From Kudoa neothunni (taxonomy: Eukaryota; Cnidaria), in NCBI GenBank assembly GCA_964304625.1, contig OZ199838.1, positions 4,154,001 to 4,218,000 of the forward strand: 64,000 nt of DNA, given 5' to 3'. The translations under genes were made by a program, and so were the position numbers. Below are positions 1-10,745 of the stretch, one piece after another; within the stretch, counting starts at the first letter, position 1; the number at the start of each line of letters is the position of its first letter. Under the pieces are notes generated by a model. That model was not told the DNA's origin. It saw only the letters and a program-made list of their open reading frames with translations, and searched no databases.

Positions 1-1809
1 GCACTTATTCACTGATGTAAAACCTTAGTTTCTATAAAATATATTTGAAGAATTTGTTCACCTTTCGATTCGAGTTGGCTGTAAATATTACTTGTCCTTG
101 ACTCCCCCCCCCCCCCCACCGCAGGAATGACGTTTGATGAGTCTTCGATTTCAATATTGCTGTCAAAATCAGGGTTATCGTCCTCATCGTTAATGGGTCC
201 AACAATAATTGTGTCTATTTTCTCAATATTTTCGGATCAACTTATATCAGAATCCTCTGATGAATTAAACATAAAACCCTCGCCATTATTCATTGTTAGG
301 CTGATGGGCTTCTACGAACATCCCGTTTTATCCAAAAAATGGCATGGAATATTCCAGAATAATTGAGAATAGCATAGACGTATCGGTAAAGTTTGAGAAT
401 ATATTAGAAACTTCTGGGAAAATATAAAAATCTAAGATAACTGCGTGATTGACTAGATAATCGCAGAGTCCACGAACATTTGTAGACATATCCTGTCTCA
501 ATTGAATACACATAAAAACGATACTTAGACTCAAACAAAAATTTTAAACTAAGTTTCTTTTCTAGTTGAATATCCAAAAACCTCATTGTTATGAAATTTA
601 TAATGCATTATCTCGAAAACCATCGAGAAATACTGGAGTGTCACTCTTAATCGCTTGGAAGTGAACATTCCTATTAGAATTTATGAAATTATAACTTATT
701 TTAACCTTACTAACTTTAATTGGAAATATAAAATATTTCTTTAAAAATCACTAAGTAAAATATCAATATTATAAAACTTTTATTGGAGTAATAAATTTAA
801 AACACTTTGTTGGACAGCGTGTCAACCTCCAGGTATGCGCTGAACTTTTTTTTAAATTAATGATTTATATATCTTAGACTTAGAAAAATTAGCTAGAATT
901 GAGTACATGAAATGAACATTCCATTGAAATAAAATACAAGAAATAAAAATACTTAGAGACCTTTAAAAGAATATTATATTTAAGAAACTCATCATAGTGG
1001 ACACTCTGTCCACGTCCAGGCATCGGGGGGTTGTATGTTTAACTCAACTCGATCATTAAAACGCAATCAACAATTGTCTTCAAAAACCACATAGCATATA
1101 GAATATAAGATATAATCACATGATATTTTGCCATGTATTTTGTTATGCTTTTATTTTATGTCGCGTTAAATATTTATTTTTATCTTTAAAACCAAATGAA
1201 TCGTTGAAAATTGTAATAAATATGGTTATTTCATATTTTTCTAATTTGACGACCTAATAATATTAAATTTTTGACATTAAATGTTAAATTGAAATGGAAT
1301 TACATTGAAGATTAATAATTAACAAATGCGTACATTATTTCATAAGCACCAAAGAGAAAAGAAAAAATAAAATTATTTAAATTCCGAAAGAATTGTAGAA
1401 TTATAAGGTTAATAAAGAAAAAATTATTTAATATCTTGCATTAATTTGTGCAATATAAAAAATTTTACCTGGTGGTTTTATTTTCCATCATGAGTAGCAT
1501 CGAATGAAAATATGTTTTTAATTGCATGATTAAAATAATACATACTTAGATCATATTATTCATATTCCATATAATTTACGAGGGATAATTACAGAAATTA
1601 AACAAAAAACATATTTTTGTAAGAACAAAATTTGGAGTGATGTATTTTTTAAACACAAAGTCATTAAAATCTTTATTAATAATGGAATTATCTCTTTTAT
1701 GTGCAATATCAAATGTACTCATTAGCGATTAATTATTGTATATTTATTTGATTCAAATTTTTTTCGAAAAAACGATAAATAATGACACAACTAGAAGTCC
1801 ATAATTCAA
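1..1809. other. Intergenic stretch, AT-rich, with poly-C tract and short spaced repeat
   Basis: I see no supportable gene here. A run of 14 C lies at 104-117. Read on the minus strand, about 115-300 gives an acidic Asp/Glu/Ser-rich frame with one stop, resembling the N-terminal acidic region of piggyBac-type transposases; it is too short to assign. Two similar short motifs (about 808-845 and 998-1030) share the core GGACAnnnTGTC followed by TCCAGG; their nature is unknown. Confidence 0.3.
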
Positions 1810-2591
1810 CTACTCAATCAAAGGAGTTATTAGTGAATAATATGGATTGGAGGTATCCCCAAGCATGGTTAGGATACGTACGTAATGGTCCTTTAGATCG
1901 TATCTATGTAGGTTTGACTAAACGATCATTCAATAATCAACAAAAATCCGCCATCAATTAAAATACATATATTATAGCGATCATTCTTTTGAGGTTTCTC
2001 TGTTGAAGGTGGTTAGTATTTTTGATGTTCTCTTCGAGAGTATCCATCATTTTGATTATAAATATGTCGTTGAATCTTTTAATTGATTCATGTTGGATGA
2101 GATTAACGATATCGTTATTAACACTGAAAAGGGAGGACATTGTAGGCAAGAATTCCTATCCAAAATGGCAATAAAGCAAATTCCCTTCAATTGTGTTTAC
2201 ATCGTAAACAATATCCCAAGATTTTAGTAGATTTTCAACAAAACTTTGTTCTGATGATTTTATGGATGTTTGTAATTCCTCATGAAGTATAGCTAGGCCT
2301 TTTTTTATAATTAAATTTGTAATCTAGACCATCATTAATAGATTTATTCCATATCCAAAAAACGGAATATAATACATTATCTGTGATTTCATTATCCACC
2401 TGGGTATCAGCGATGACTACTTCTTGTTTTATGTGATTCAAATGAATCATTTTACTCAACGGCATTAGTTTGGCTAATATTTGGGGAGCATTTAAAATTT
2501 GATATTACGATTAAAAAAGTATACATTGGAATATGTAGGTCACATCGACAAATATCTCACGCCAAATATCACTTTTTGATTTACTCCCCAT
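1810..2591 (-). CDS. PRR5L: PRR5/Protor-like (HbrB family) TORC2 subunit
   Basis: Five exons join in phase: 2591-2525, 2473-2376, 2323-2201, 2155-1967, 1917-1810, giving 194 residues and a TAG stop. Introns are 45-52 bp with GT-AG ends. The protein matches the conserved core of PRR5/PRR5L: an opening DIWREIFVDVTYIFQ (family AWNSIHNAVIGVFQ), then ITNLIIKKGLAILHEELQ (family LQNQLLTKGMVILRDKIR), LLKSWDIVYDEFLPTMSSLF (family LAETWDFFFSDVLPMLQAIF) and a last exon aligning with the family's TEDYLRLETLV segment. PRR5 proteins bind Rictor in TOR complex 2. The long disordered C-terminal tail of vertebrate PRR5 is absent. The start codon at 2591 is the first ATG in frame, but the frame stays open upstream to a possible acceptor near 2641, so a further 5' exon is possible. 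It faces the TDRD12-like gene head to head, about 1.1 kb away. Family call fairly sure; exact start less so. Confidence 0.75.
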
Positions 2592-3678
2592 AATACGTAG
2601 TATATCGATTTTAACAAGTGGCACACGCAGTATGAGTACAGCTGTAAACTTAATCCTTTAGTTAAGAATCAGCGAGAAAAATCGATCCAACATTATTCTA
2701 TCTACGTACTCTTACGGTCGGAATTTTGTATATTGGCACTAATATCAACTAGGTTAAATATTTACCCTCTTTTTTCCATAAAGATTATTTTTAGATAGGC
2801 GTTAAGTAGGTTTATTGAACTAATTTTACAAAATTAGCTTATTATATTTAATTATATTGATTTAACAAATGAAAAAATCAAGATTAATGTTTTGTGGATG
2901 AGGATTATAACAAAAAGCGTTATGGATATGGAGAATTTCTGTGGAAACAATCTGTGTACTTGGCGACCCCAATGTTTATGTTCTTTATTCTTGTTTTATT
3001 AACGTCTACTGGTCGGAAATAATTTAATCCTTTATTATGTGTACGCGTGCGTGAACCGTCATTTTGAACCCAAACAATTCCACTCTCTAGGTTATTTATT
3101 AATTCTATTGTGTATGATATGTTAGTGTTAATTATTGCTTCAGTAGAACTACACTCTTAGGTGTCAAAACCAATTAATTATTGTTAAAATTACACACAAA
3201 GGATTAAAACCGTTCGAGTACATGAACACCCTATTTTTATAAAAATACTTAGATCCCTAGATTCGAATTTAAAGAGAATTTCCCACTTTAATGTATTTAT
3301 AAAATCTAATCGTGTTGACTTCGAATTTTAATCTGTAGGAGTTAATCGAGCCCACGCATTTTAACTGTTAAAAGCGCTATGATAATAGGTTTAACAAGCT
3401 ATCATTCTATTTTCACTTATTCGCTTATTTAAATTAATAATATTTCCCAACAATCGTACAATTTAAGCCAGAAATTTTATTTAACTTAAACAAATTAATG
3501 AAAACTCACGGGAAACAGCAAAAATTTGATGAGGGAGTATCACGTGGGTTTCCGCACGTTACTATAAGCTAGAACTAACTTATAGGGATTTCTTTTCTTG
3601 TATTGTCACATTATCTGAGAATTTTCTTCAAATTTTCAATTTTGATAATATTTATAATCGATTGTTACGAAATATTTC
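2592..3678. other. Divergent intergenic region between PRR5-like and TDRD12-like genes
   Basis: About 1.1 kb of AT-rich sequence between two head-to-head genes. It presumably holds both promoters; I see no clear core element, RNA gene or repeat in it. Confidence 0.4.
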
Positions 3679-6600
3679 ATGTTGGTCTTTTTTGGCACAC
3701 TTTTTAAGGTAATTAAACGATCAAGGATTTGAATCAGTGTGTGTGAATAGTCAAAAGAAGATTTCTACATTTTTCAACTCAAAGATTATGATAGTGTGGC
3801 AGCCTTTATCAATAAGAGCGTAAAAGAGGAAACCTTACGACGATTAACCCACGAGGATGTTGTTGATGGAAAAGTTTGATCATATAATTTTCTCAGCAAA
3901 TATAAAAATATTATATAGCTTTGTCTATTGAAAAATGAAGAGGATAACACCTTTAAACGGGTAATTTTAAAAAAGAACATTGATTCAAACAATTTAACAT
4001 GGTACATTTTTATTTAATATCCCAATTTTAATTTTTTGATTAATTAGTGAATTTTTGGATGATTTTCGTACCGTTTCCTCATCAATTGATAAGTGAATTC
4101 TAAAATAAAAATTAATTATTATTTTATTCATAATTAGGATCTACGATATGCCTCAACCACTAGCTGCTATCGAGCCTCAAATTCTCAAATGTAAACTTAC
4201 TGGAGATATTTCTGATGACTATGCGGAAAAGCTAACCACCTACGGACAAATTGTTCCACATGATTCAAATAGAGAAGTTGTTAGAATACAAGTCGAACGT
4301 GTTGATAAACGCCGTTTCTATCATTTGAAAGCTATCTCTTTAATTTACGTAACTCAATCAACCTCTGAGTCTAATATAAGGTTGCAACATCGAGAAAACG
4401 GCTTAAATTTGTCCGACGAAACTGACTTCCATAACGAGTTGGATGCCAGTTATAATGAGTCGAAATATTTTGGTTTTGATTTCAACTATCCAGAAACGTC
4501 GATAATACACAGTAATACTGTGGCTGTAGCAGGGGATAGCAATAATGATAAGAAGAATGTATCATACATCAGTAAAAGTTTGACCAAGGAAACTATTAAT
4601 AAAACCAAATTACAGCTAACTACCAAATACACTCACGAAGCTAAACATCGACCTTTTGGTGTTTTAGTCGCGGATTCCAATGATAATTTCGCTGTGAAGA
4701 AATTGTCGATCCCAATGTGCATTCGGTTAGATCGGGCATCTGACCATTACACACGGGCACTAGCAAAATTGAAACTTTCTCTTGATAATCACTTTTGTCA
4801 ACTTTTGTCGTTTGAGCATATTGTTTCAGGGCGTGACTTGACATTGGTTGGAACTGTGAAGAGTGGATTGAGCACCGCTTTAGCGTTAGGATTGTCATTC
4901 ATTTTGCACAACCAGATCACGGCCGGCCGTCTTCCAACCAACAAACTCCACGTTATTATTCTAGTGAGAAACGCCGCCAGTGGGAGGTATTTGGAAAAGT
5001 TGTTCACCACCATATTCAAGAAAACCGCCACAGCATTCCCGTCTCTCAAGACTGTTTTTGTCGATGAAATCAATAACAGTGTGGAATCTTCTGCCGACAT
5101 TATCACTGCCAACATTATTATTGGTTCAATGAGATGTGTTGCGGAAGCTATATCGCAGCAATTTATTGTGTTGAATGATTTGAAATGTGTGTTGGTGGAT
5201 GATGCTCACATAATTTTGAAGAATTGTGCATCTGAGTGTCAACAATTTTTCAATCAAATCAAACAAATTGAAGATCAATCGAATTTGTGGAGTATCTTAC
5301 CATCGAAAGCAAATAATTCGAAAAGTCATAAGACCACTTCGTCATCTCAACAACATCACATTCAGATCATATCAAATAGTCATAAGTGGACAGCCGAGTT
5401 GAAATCATTTCAAGAAGCATTCGTTATTAGTCCATTGACATTTATTATCGACCCGATCGAAATGATTTCCTATGTGTCACCTTCACCATACACTCCTTAC
5501 TTAGGATTTCATTCCAATATAAATTCGTTAAAATCCCATTTTATGAATTGGGTCAACGCTAATATACCTCATAGCAATCTATTAGTTTTTACTAGAACAG
5601 CATTAGAATGTGAAGTGGTGTATGAGTTGTGCAATTCGAATGGCGTGAATGCACTTCGTGGAACAGGATTCGTTGATCCTGGGAAGATCCACGACCTTAA
5701 CACCATTTGGTGCGCCACTAGGAATTCTTTCCTACGTTATGTTTTCATAGTGTCTGATTGTGCTTTGTTAAAGTTGACTATTTCGGACGCATTATATACC
5801 TACCACTATACGCTTCCATATACAAAAGCTGATCTTCGAAACAGACTAGGTTGTTCACTGTCTTTCTATCAAAGTGTTGTCAACAACACTTTCACTCCAA
5901 AACCCACGTTAGCTGGCAACAACCAATATATGGCTGTTTGTCCTAGCTATGACAGTTCCAATTTTATATACTGTTACAAACATTTGACCATCAACCACGA
6001 AAAGTCATCACTTGACACTAGTATAAGCAATTTCTACAAGTCGAAGTTGTACACTAAAGAGTACGCCTTGTGTGATCAACTCTGTCCCAATATGAAATTG
6101 TATGGGGTGTGTCCGGTGGATAAGGTGTTTTGTAAAAATTCTCATTTGCCATGGATTATCAATCTCATCAATCACACTATTCATCGAGGGTTTGTCACGG
6201 TAAGAATGTTTGTTTGTGACTCTTATAGTTAGTGCGGTGTAGTTTACTGTTTCGTCGGTTCGATGTTGCACACAGTTGTTTGGAATTGCGGAAAAATTCT
6301 CCACTGGAAACCCACTTCTCGACAAGCACCTCAACCAATCCATCGATAAGAACAGAATTCAACTGCTGAACGATCTCTCTTTTGATATGCAACTAGACGA
6401 TACCAAAGAAAAAGTCAAATTTAGTCTAAATCTACTGAAAAATAATTGCATTTATGCATGCAAAGTTCAAACTGGAACCTATTGTCGTTGTAAATTGGTA
6501 GGCGAATGTGTAGAAAATGATCAACTGATAAACGTCTACTGCATCGATACTGGAGTGACTAAAATTGTCAGCAAAAATGACATTTTTATATTACCTGATT

Positions 6601-8006
6601 CTTTTAAACAAATCCCTCCACTTGTCCATGAATTTATTTTTACCAACTACATTCCTGCTGATATTGTGTATGGATGGCCAAACCACGTAAATCAATGCAA
6701 TGCAAAAATTTTGTGGAAGGCATACTTTTAATATTTCTTATTTCTAGCTCAACATCCAAATTACTGAGGCTTTGATTGGAAAGACTGTCAATGCCCATAT
6801 TGTCTACGGTTTTGACAACACTATTTGGATTGATTCGTTGATTCAAAAAAGCAAACTCAACAATATGGCAACAAAAATAGTGAATTTTTCGTTGAGTCAC
6901 TTCCTCAAAAATACTGCCTGTGCTCGTCCCTCAGATCAACTCAAAAAGTACGTTCTTCAGCTTGCCTGCTCCACTTATCAATACAAACGAAAGAGCACTG
7001 GTCACTTTAAAAACTTGATGTATTTAGCATATATAATCTATTTTTTATTTTGAATTATGTTTGGTTTAGTGGATCGACTGTAGATATCTGCAAAAGTGAA
7101 CAGTCACTTCGACAAGCTTCCGTTTGTGAATTATCGTCAACTCACTTCCACATCAACCATTTTGATAATAATGAAATTCGACAAAAGGTTGACGACTTAA
7201 TCCATGACTGTTTGATCAACTTTGAGCCTCAACCTTCCCTTCTTCAACACTACAGAATCAATGATTTGTGTCTCGCCAAATTTCCAGACAATATGTGGTA
7301 TCGAGCTCGAGTCACCCATTTTAATGAACCTCAAAACTCCAAGTCTGAATGCTCCTACAATGTTTATATGATTGATATTGGAGAGGTGTGCAACAATCTT
7401 ACATTGGACCATCTTTTGCCCATCGCAAACACACATTCGTTGATAACGATACCTGGTTTGGCCGTGCGATGCTCCTTGGTTGACGCCGATTTTAGCAATT
7501 TGAATGACGATCAACTCGATGCAGTATTTGACTACCTGGATAAACTCTGTGATAATCTATATGTGCTATACAAATGCAATGGCTCACACAATAAATCGGA
7601 TGATCTTATCACCGAAATAACTCATCAAATACAATGTTATTATTCAATCAACAACACTGAAAATCAAACTCAGTCCGGTGAAGGAAGTGTCCAATTTTGC
7701 AACGTGCTATTAGATCTCTTTCGTGATTTCCATGTGAAACCGTCAGATTCTATGAGCCAAGTTTGTGGTTTAAAGTCAAATAATTTGTATGTGACCTATT
7801 TAAGATGTTGTACGAACACTTTGGAATAGCCACCAACAACAGCGGAACTAACAAAGTATTCTTCTCTGTTCGAACTTTATAGATTGTCATATTGTGTTTA
7901 GTTTACTGATGATGAATGGGTGGCACTTGTTGCTAAAGCAAAAGATGATTGTTCTATTTTCGATCAACTCAAATGTTTGCTCAATCGACGATTGGTCTGT
8001 TTGTAA
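3679..8006 (+). CDS. TDRD12: TDRD12-like Tudor and DEAD-like helicase protein (N-terminal and central exons)
   Basis: Exons that join in phase: 3679-3708, 3751-3873, 3919-4001, 4048-4092, 4138-6199, 6276-6686, 6748-7019, then from 7070 to about 7790; a small further exon lies near 7909-8006. Domain order follows TDRD12, a piRNA-pathway factor of germ granules: an N-terminal extended Tudor (residues about 10-160, with CEFLDDFRTV), a helicase-like region (about 315-690), a CCCH zinc finger (about 738-760, CPNMKLYGVC then CKNSH), a second Tudor (about 785-980, with NTIWIDSL) and a third (about 1060-1150, with MWYRARV and VYMIDIGE). The Walker A-like loop reads GTVKSGLSTA and motif II reads VDDAH instead of DEAD, so ATPase activity is doubtful; vertebrate TDRD12 is also irregular here. 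The first exon codes only 10 residues. The splice pattern after 7790 is unresolved. The CS-domain exons at 9251-10179 are probably the 3' end of this same gene. Confidence 0.85.
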
Positions 8007-9250
8007 TTTTTAGATTGTTAAGCAGCAGTTGATCGATTTACCTAATCTCCTTCTGGTTGTTTAAATGCTAGTTAAAGTGCTTCAATTAATTGAAGTTGAC
8101 ATTGTTCTCTAGTGGCCATTTTTGGAAGATCTAATTTTTGGAGTTGGATAATTTAGTTTACTACATTATTTTTATTTTCTATAAAATAAGATCCGATCGT
8201 ATATTAATTTTACACGGCAAATAATTAATAGGTCTTATATTTCTGACATAAAATCAAAAGGATTATATTCTTACGTGACTATCTACAAAAATAATGTAGA
8301 TTAAAGTTTTTATAGCAACAAATTATCATGATCCTCATAAAAAACCTTATAGTTGTCTATAACAAAATTTGTATAAGCCCAATATACAGCTATGGTGCAA
8401 GAAAACAATAATAAATGTATATTGAGTACGTAAACGTAAACAAACTATTAAAATTTTCGATGTTGTTAAAATAATAAGATATTTGTGGCCAATTAAATTA
8501 GTGTGTTTTTTTTACACAATAATAATAATAATTTTTAATTTCACAATTAAAGAAAACGTAATTATCCATTATTGTCGCAACTAAGGTTTATTAATCAAGG
8601 TCCTATCGAATAATCACTACTACAATGCTCTGAAACAAAGCTAGGTCTTATTAAAAATTCCAAGTAGCAATATCGTCTTGTTTTATATTAAATGCAACCT
8701 TAAAAATTATTAGTTTAATTTAATATCTATTTAAATATTTCTTCCTTTATATCAATGTAAATTCGCCTATTTATGCTGATTTATATTTTTTATTTAAACA
8801 TTTCTAATCCAAAGTTCGAATATCGTTATAAATAAGTCTTTTGATATTTAATCAATTTTTCTCTTTTATTTTTTCTAAACATTAAATATGATCATAAAAG
8901 GCGATAATGATTTAATATTTAGTTTCTAAGTTTGTTCAACTCTGTTGATAGATATTTTTATTCGATAATAATGTATAAACGTTAATATTGGAACTATTTT
9001 TACGGATAAAAATTGTTTAATCCTTTTTTGTACTTTCTAATATACTGATTGAACAAAAAAATTCACAGGCGATATTATACAGAATGAGCAATTTAAATTT
9101 CGTAAAATCATGTAATTCCGTTCTTACAATAAAATATATTTTTCCCTTTATTAACTCTGATTATTGTATTATTTCTTATTGAAGAATAAATTTAATATTA
9201 AAATAGCTTGTAATCTTTAGTAATACGTAATCGCAATAAAAGTGTTTCAG
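8007..9250. other. AT-rich gap, probably intronic within the TDRD12-like gene
   Basis: About 1.2 kb with no open frame longer than noise and no recognised repeat. It separates the Tudor exons from CS-domain exons on the same strand. Since the CS chain needs an upstream exon to supply its first base, this gap is best read as intron sequence, possibly with one small exon I could not locate. Confidence 0.4.
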
Positions 9251-10179
9251 GAGATCGATTGCCTATTGTGTTATTTAATACGTATTTGACGTTTTGGTCC
9301 TTGCTGATTTAGAAATGGTAGCAGCGCAGTTGTCGAAGTTTCTCCTGTAATAAAATTTTGGTTTTTTAGTTTTTATTTTTTTCGCAGATAAAATGTGATT
9401 ACGAAGGCATTGAGGAGCCGATATCGAATGAAGAAGCGACTTTTATTAATAAGTAATACAATATTTGGTAGAGGTATTCATTTTATTAGAGCCCCCAAAT
9501 GCGTTAAATGGTATGAGACCCCGGAAAGTGGTTGCATTAAAATTCGTGTTGAAACAAACGAGCCAACTGATGTTCGTATTGATATTGATAATAATTATCT
9601 TTCGCTCTTGTATGTTCTTCTGTTTATTGGAATTATCACGTATACAATAGTTACAATGACACCACTTGTGGATGCGACATCAAGCTGAAATTTTTTGGAT
9701 GCGTTAAACCTGAGGTATTATGAATCATAATTGGTTTTCTTCTGATGAAAGTTTGTTAAATTTTTTATTATAAATCTAGACTAAATCCACTAAAATAACA
9801 CCTCGTTGTGTGTATATTAGTGTGGAGAAACAAATACAGTCGGAATGGACCAATCTTTTCGATTCAAATACTAAAGTAATTTCATTAAACCCTTATTTTT
9901 GTTTGCTGTTAACTTGTCGAATATTGACTTTAGTTACAATGGATAATATACGACTTTGACCGTATCGAAATCAATGAGAAACCTTGTGAGGAGGCAAAAT
10001 TCACGGAAAAAATTAATTGGCCTTCCTTGCCTTCTGAACCCAGCGAAAATAAAGAGAAAAAATCTTCTATTGAATTTCGACTGCCTGAAGATGATGATCA
10101 CTTTGAACCAACATCTTCTGAATTAAGTGAACTTGAAGGGTTCAATTCGGATGTTGAAGATCATGAGCAAGAATTTTGA
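9251..10179 (+). CDS. CS (p23-like) domain exons, likely the 3' end of the TDRD12-like gene
   Basis: Seven exons join in phase: 9251-9281, 9313-9346, 9388-9452, 9490-9609, 9651-9714, 9780-9875, 9934-10179 (TGA stop). The first has no ATG and starts mid-codon, so upstream exons are required. Its text (RLPIVLFNT) resembles the tail of an extended Tudor domain. Next come CS-domain hallmarks: APKCVKWYETPE, IKIRVETN, a paired-strand segment ending in FFGCVKPE, a strand VYISVEKQ, then WTNLF and WIIYDFDRIE, as in p23 and in the C-terminal CS domain of TDRD12. The protein ends in an acidic tail (about 45 residues, many Asp/Glu/Ser), p23-like. Known TDRD12 proteins carry a CS domain after the last Tudor, so one gene 3679-10179 is the favoured reading; a separate p23-type gene cannot be excluded. 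The first intron would be only 31 bp, which is suspiciously short. Confidence 0.7.
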
Positions 10180-10745
10180 TTGAGTCTGTAAAAAACATTT
10201 TTTTAATATAGCTTCCAATTTGAACTGATTTTTGCCATTCATTTTTTCATTCAACCTATTATTTGTTACAGTTTTTTTGATAAATCTTATGTAATTAATC
10301 TAACTGTTTGTATTATACAAATTTTTAGATAGTTTTGCGATCATTACATTATTAATAGGAACTCTAACATATTTTATCGTTGTTACTATCGTTTTTCTAG
10401 CCTCTTAAAATCATAAATGAAACTAATTCAAGATTTCATTGAAAGTATGCTATCTGTAATTGATTTATTTTCTTTTAAGCGGAATATTACAATGTAACTA
10501 ATATTTCTGGGTGGACATAGATTAAGCTGTCAAGGTATATTTACAATAAACAGTCATTTTAGCCCACTAATTTAGGGGAATATTTATGCACTGGTCATTT
10601 TTACAATTTGTGATTTAAATGACATTTACCTTCAATCAACATCCATCTTGATATACATAATTGCAACCTAAAACTATAACAAGTAGTTTGTATTGTATTA
10701 TTAATGAGAATTGATGAATTTTGTATTTGGGAGAATTCTCATAAT
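10180..10745. other. Downstream flank, AT-rich, no gene seen
   Basis: AT-rich sequence between the CS-domain stop codon and the piggyBac-type element. It should contain the 3' UTR of the upstream gene; no other feature is visible. Confidence 0.4.

Noticed and set aside
127-366. 79-codon plus-strand open frame
   Set aside because: Low-complexity Ser/Ile text; the reverse strand gives a more coherent acidic frame. No family or splice context.
1792-1971. Plus-strand frame starting MTQLEVHNSTTQ
   Set aside because: It is the antisense shadow of the last PRR5-like exon.
9395-9688. 97-residue frame read as a small membrane protein
   Set aside because: The hydrophobic C-terminus arises from reading through an intron (9610-9650); splicing gives a CS domain instead.
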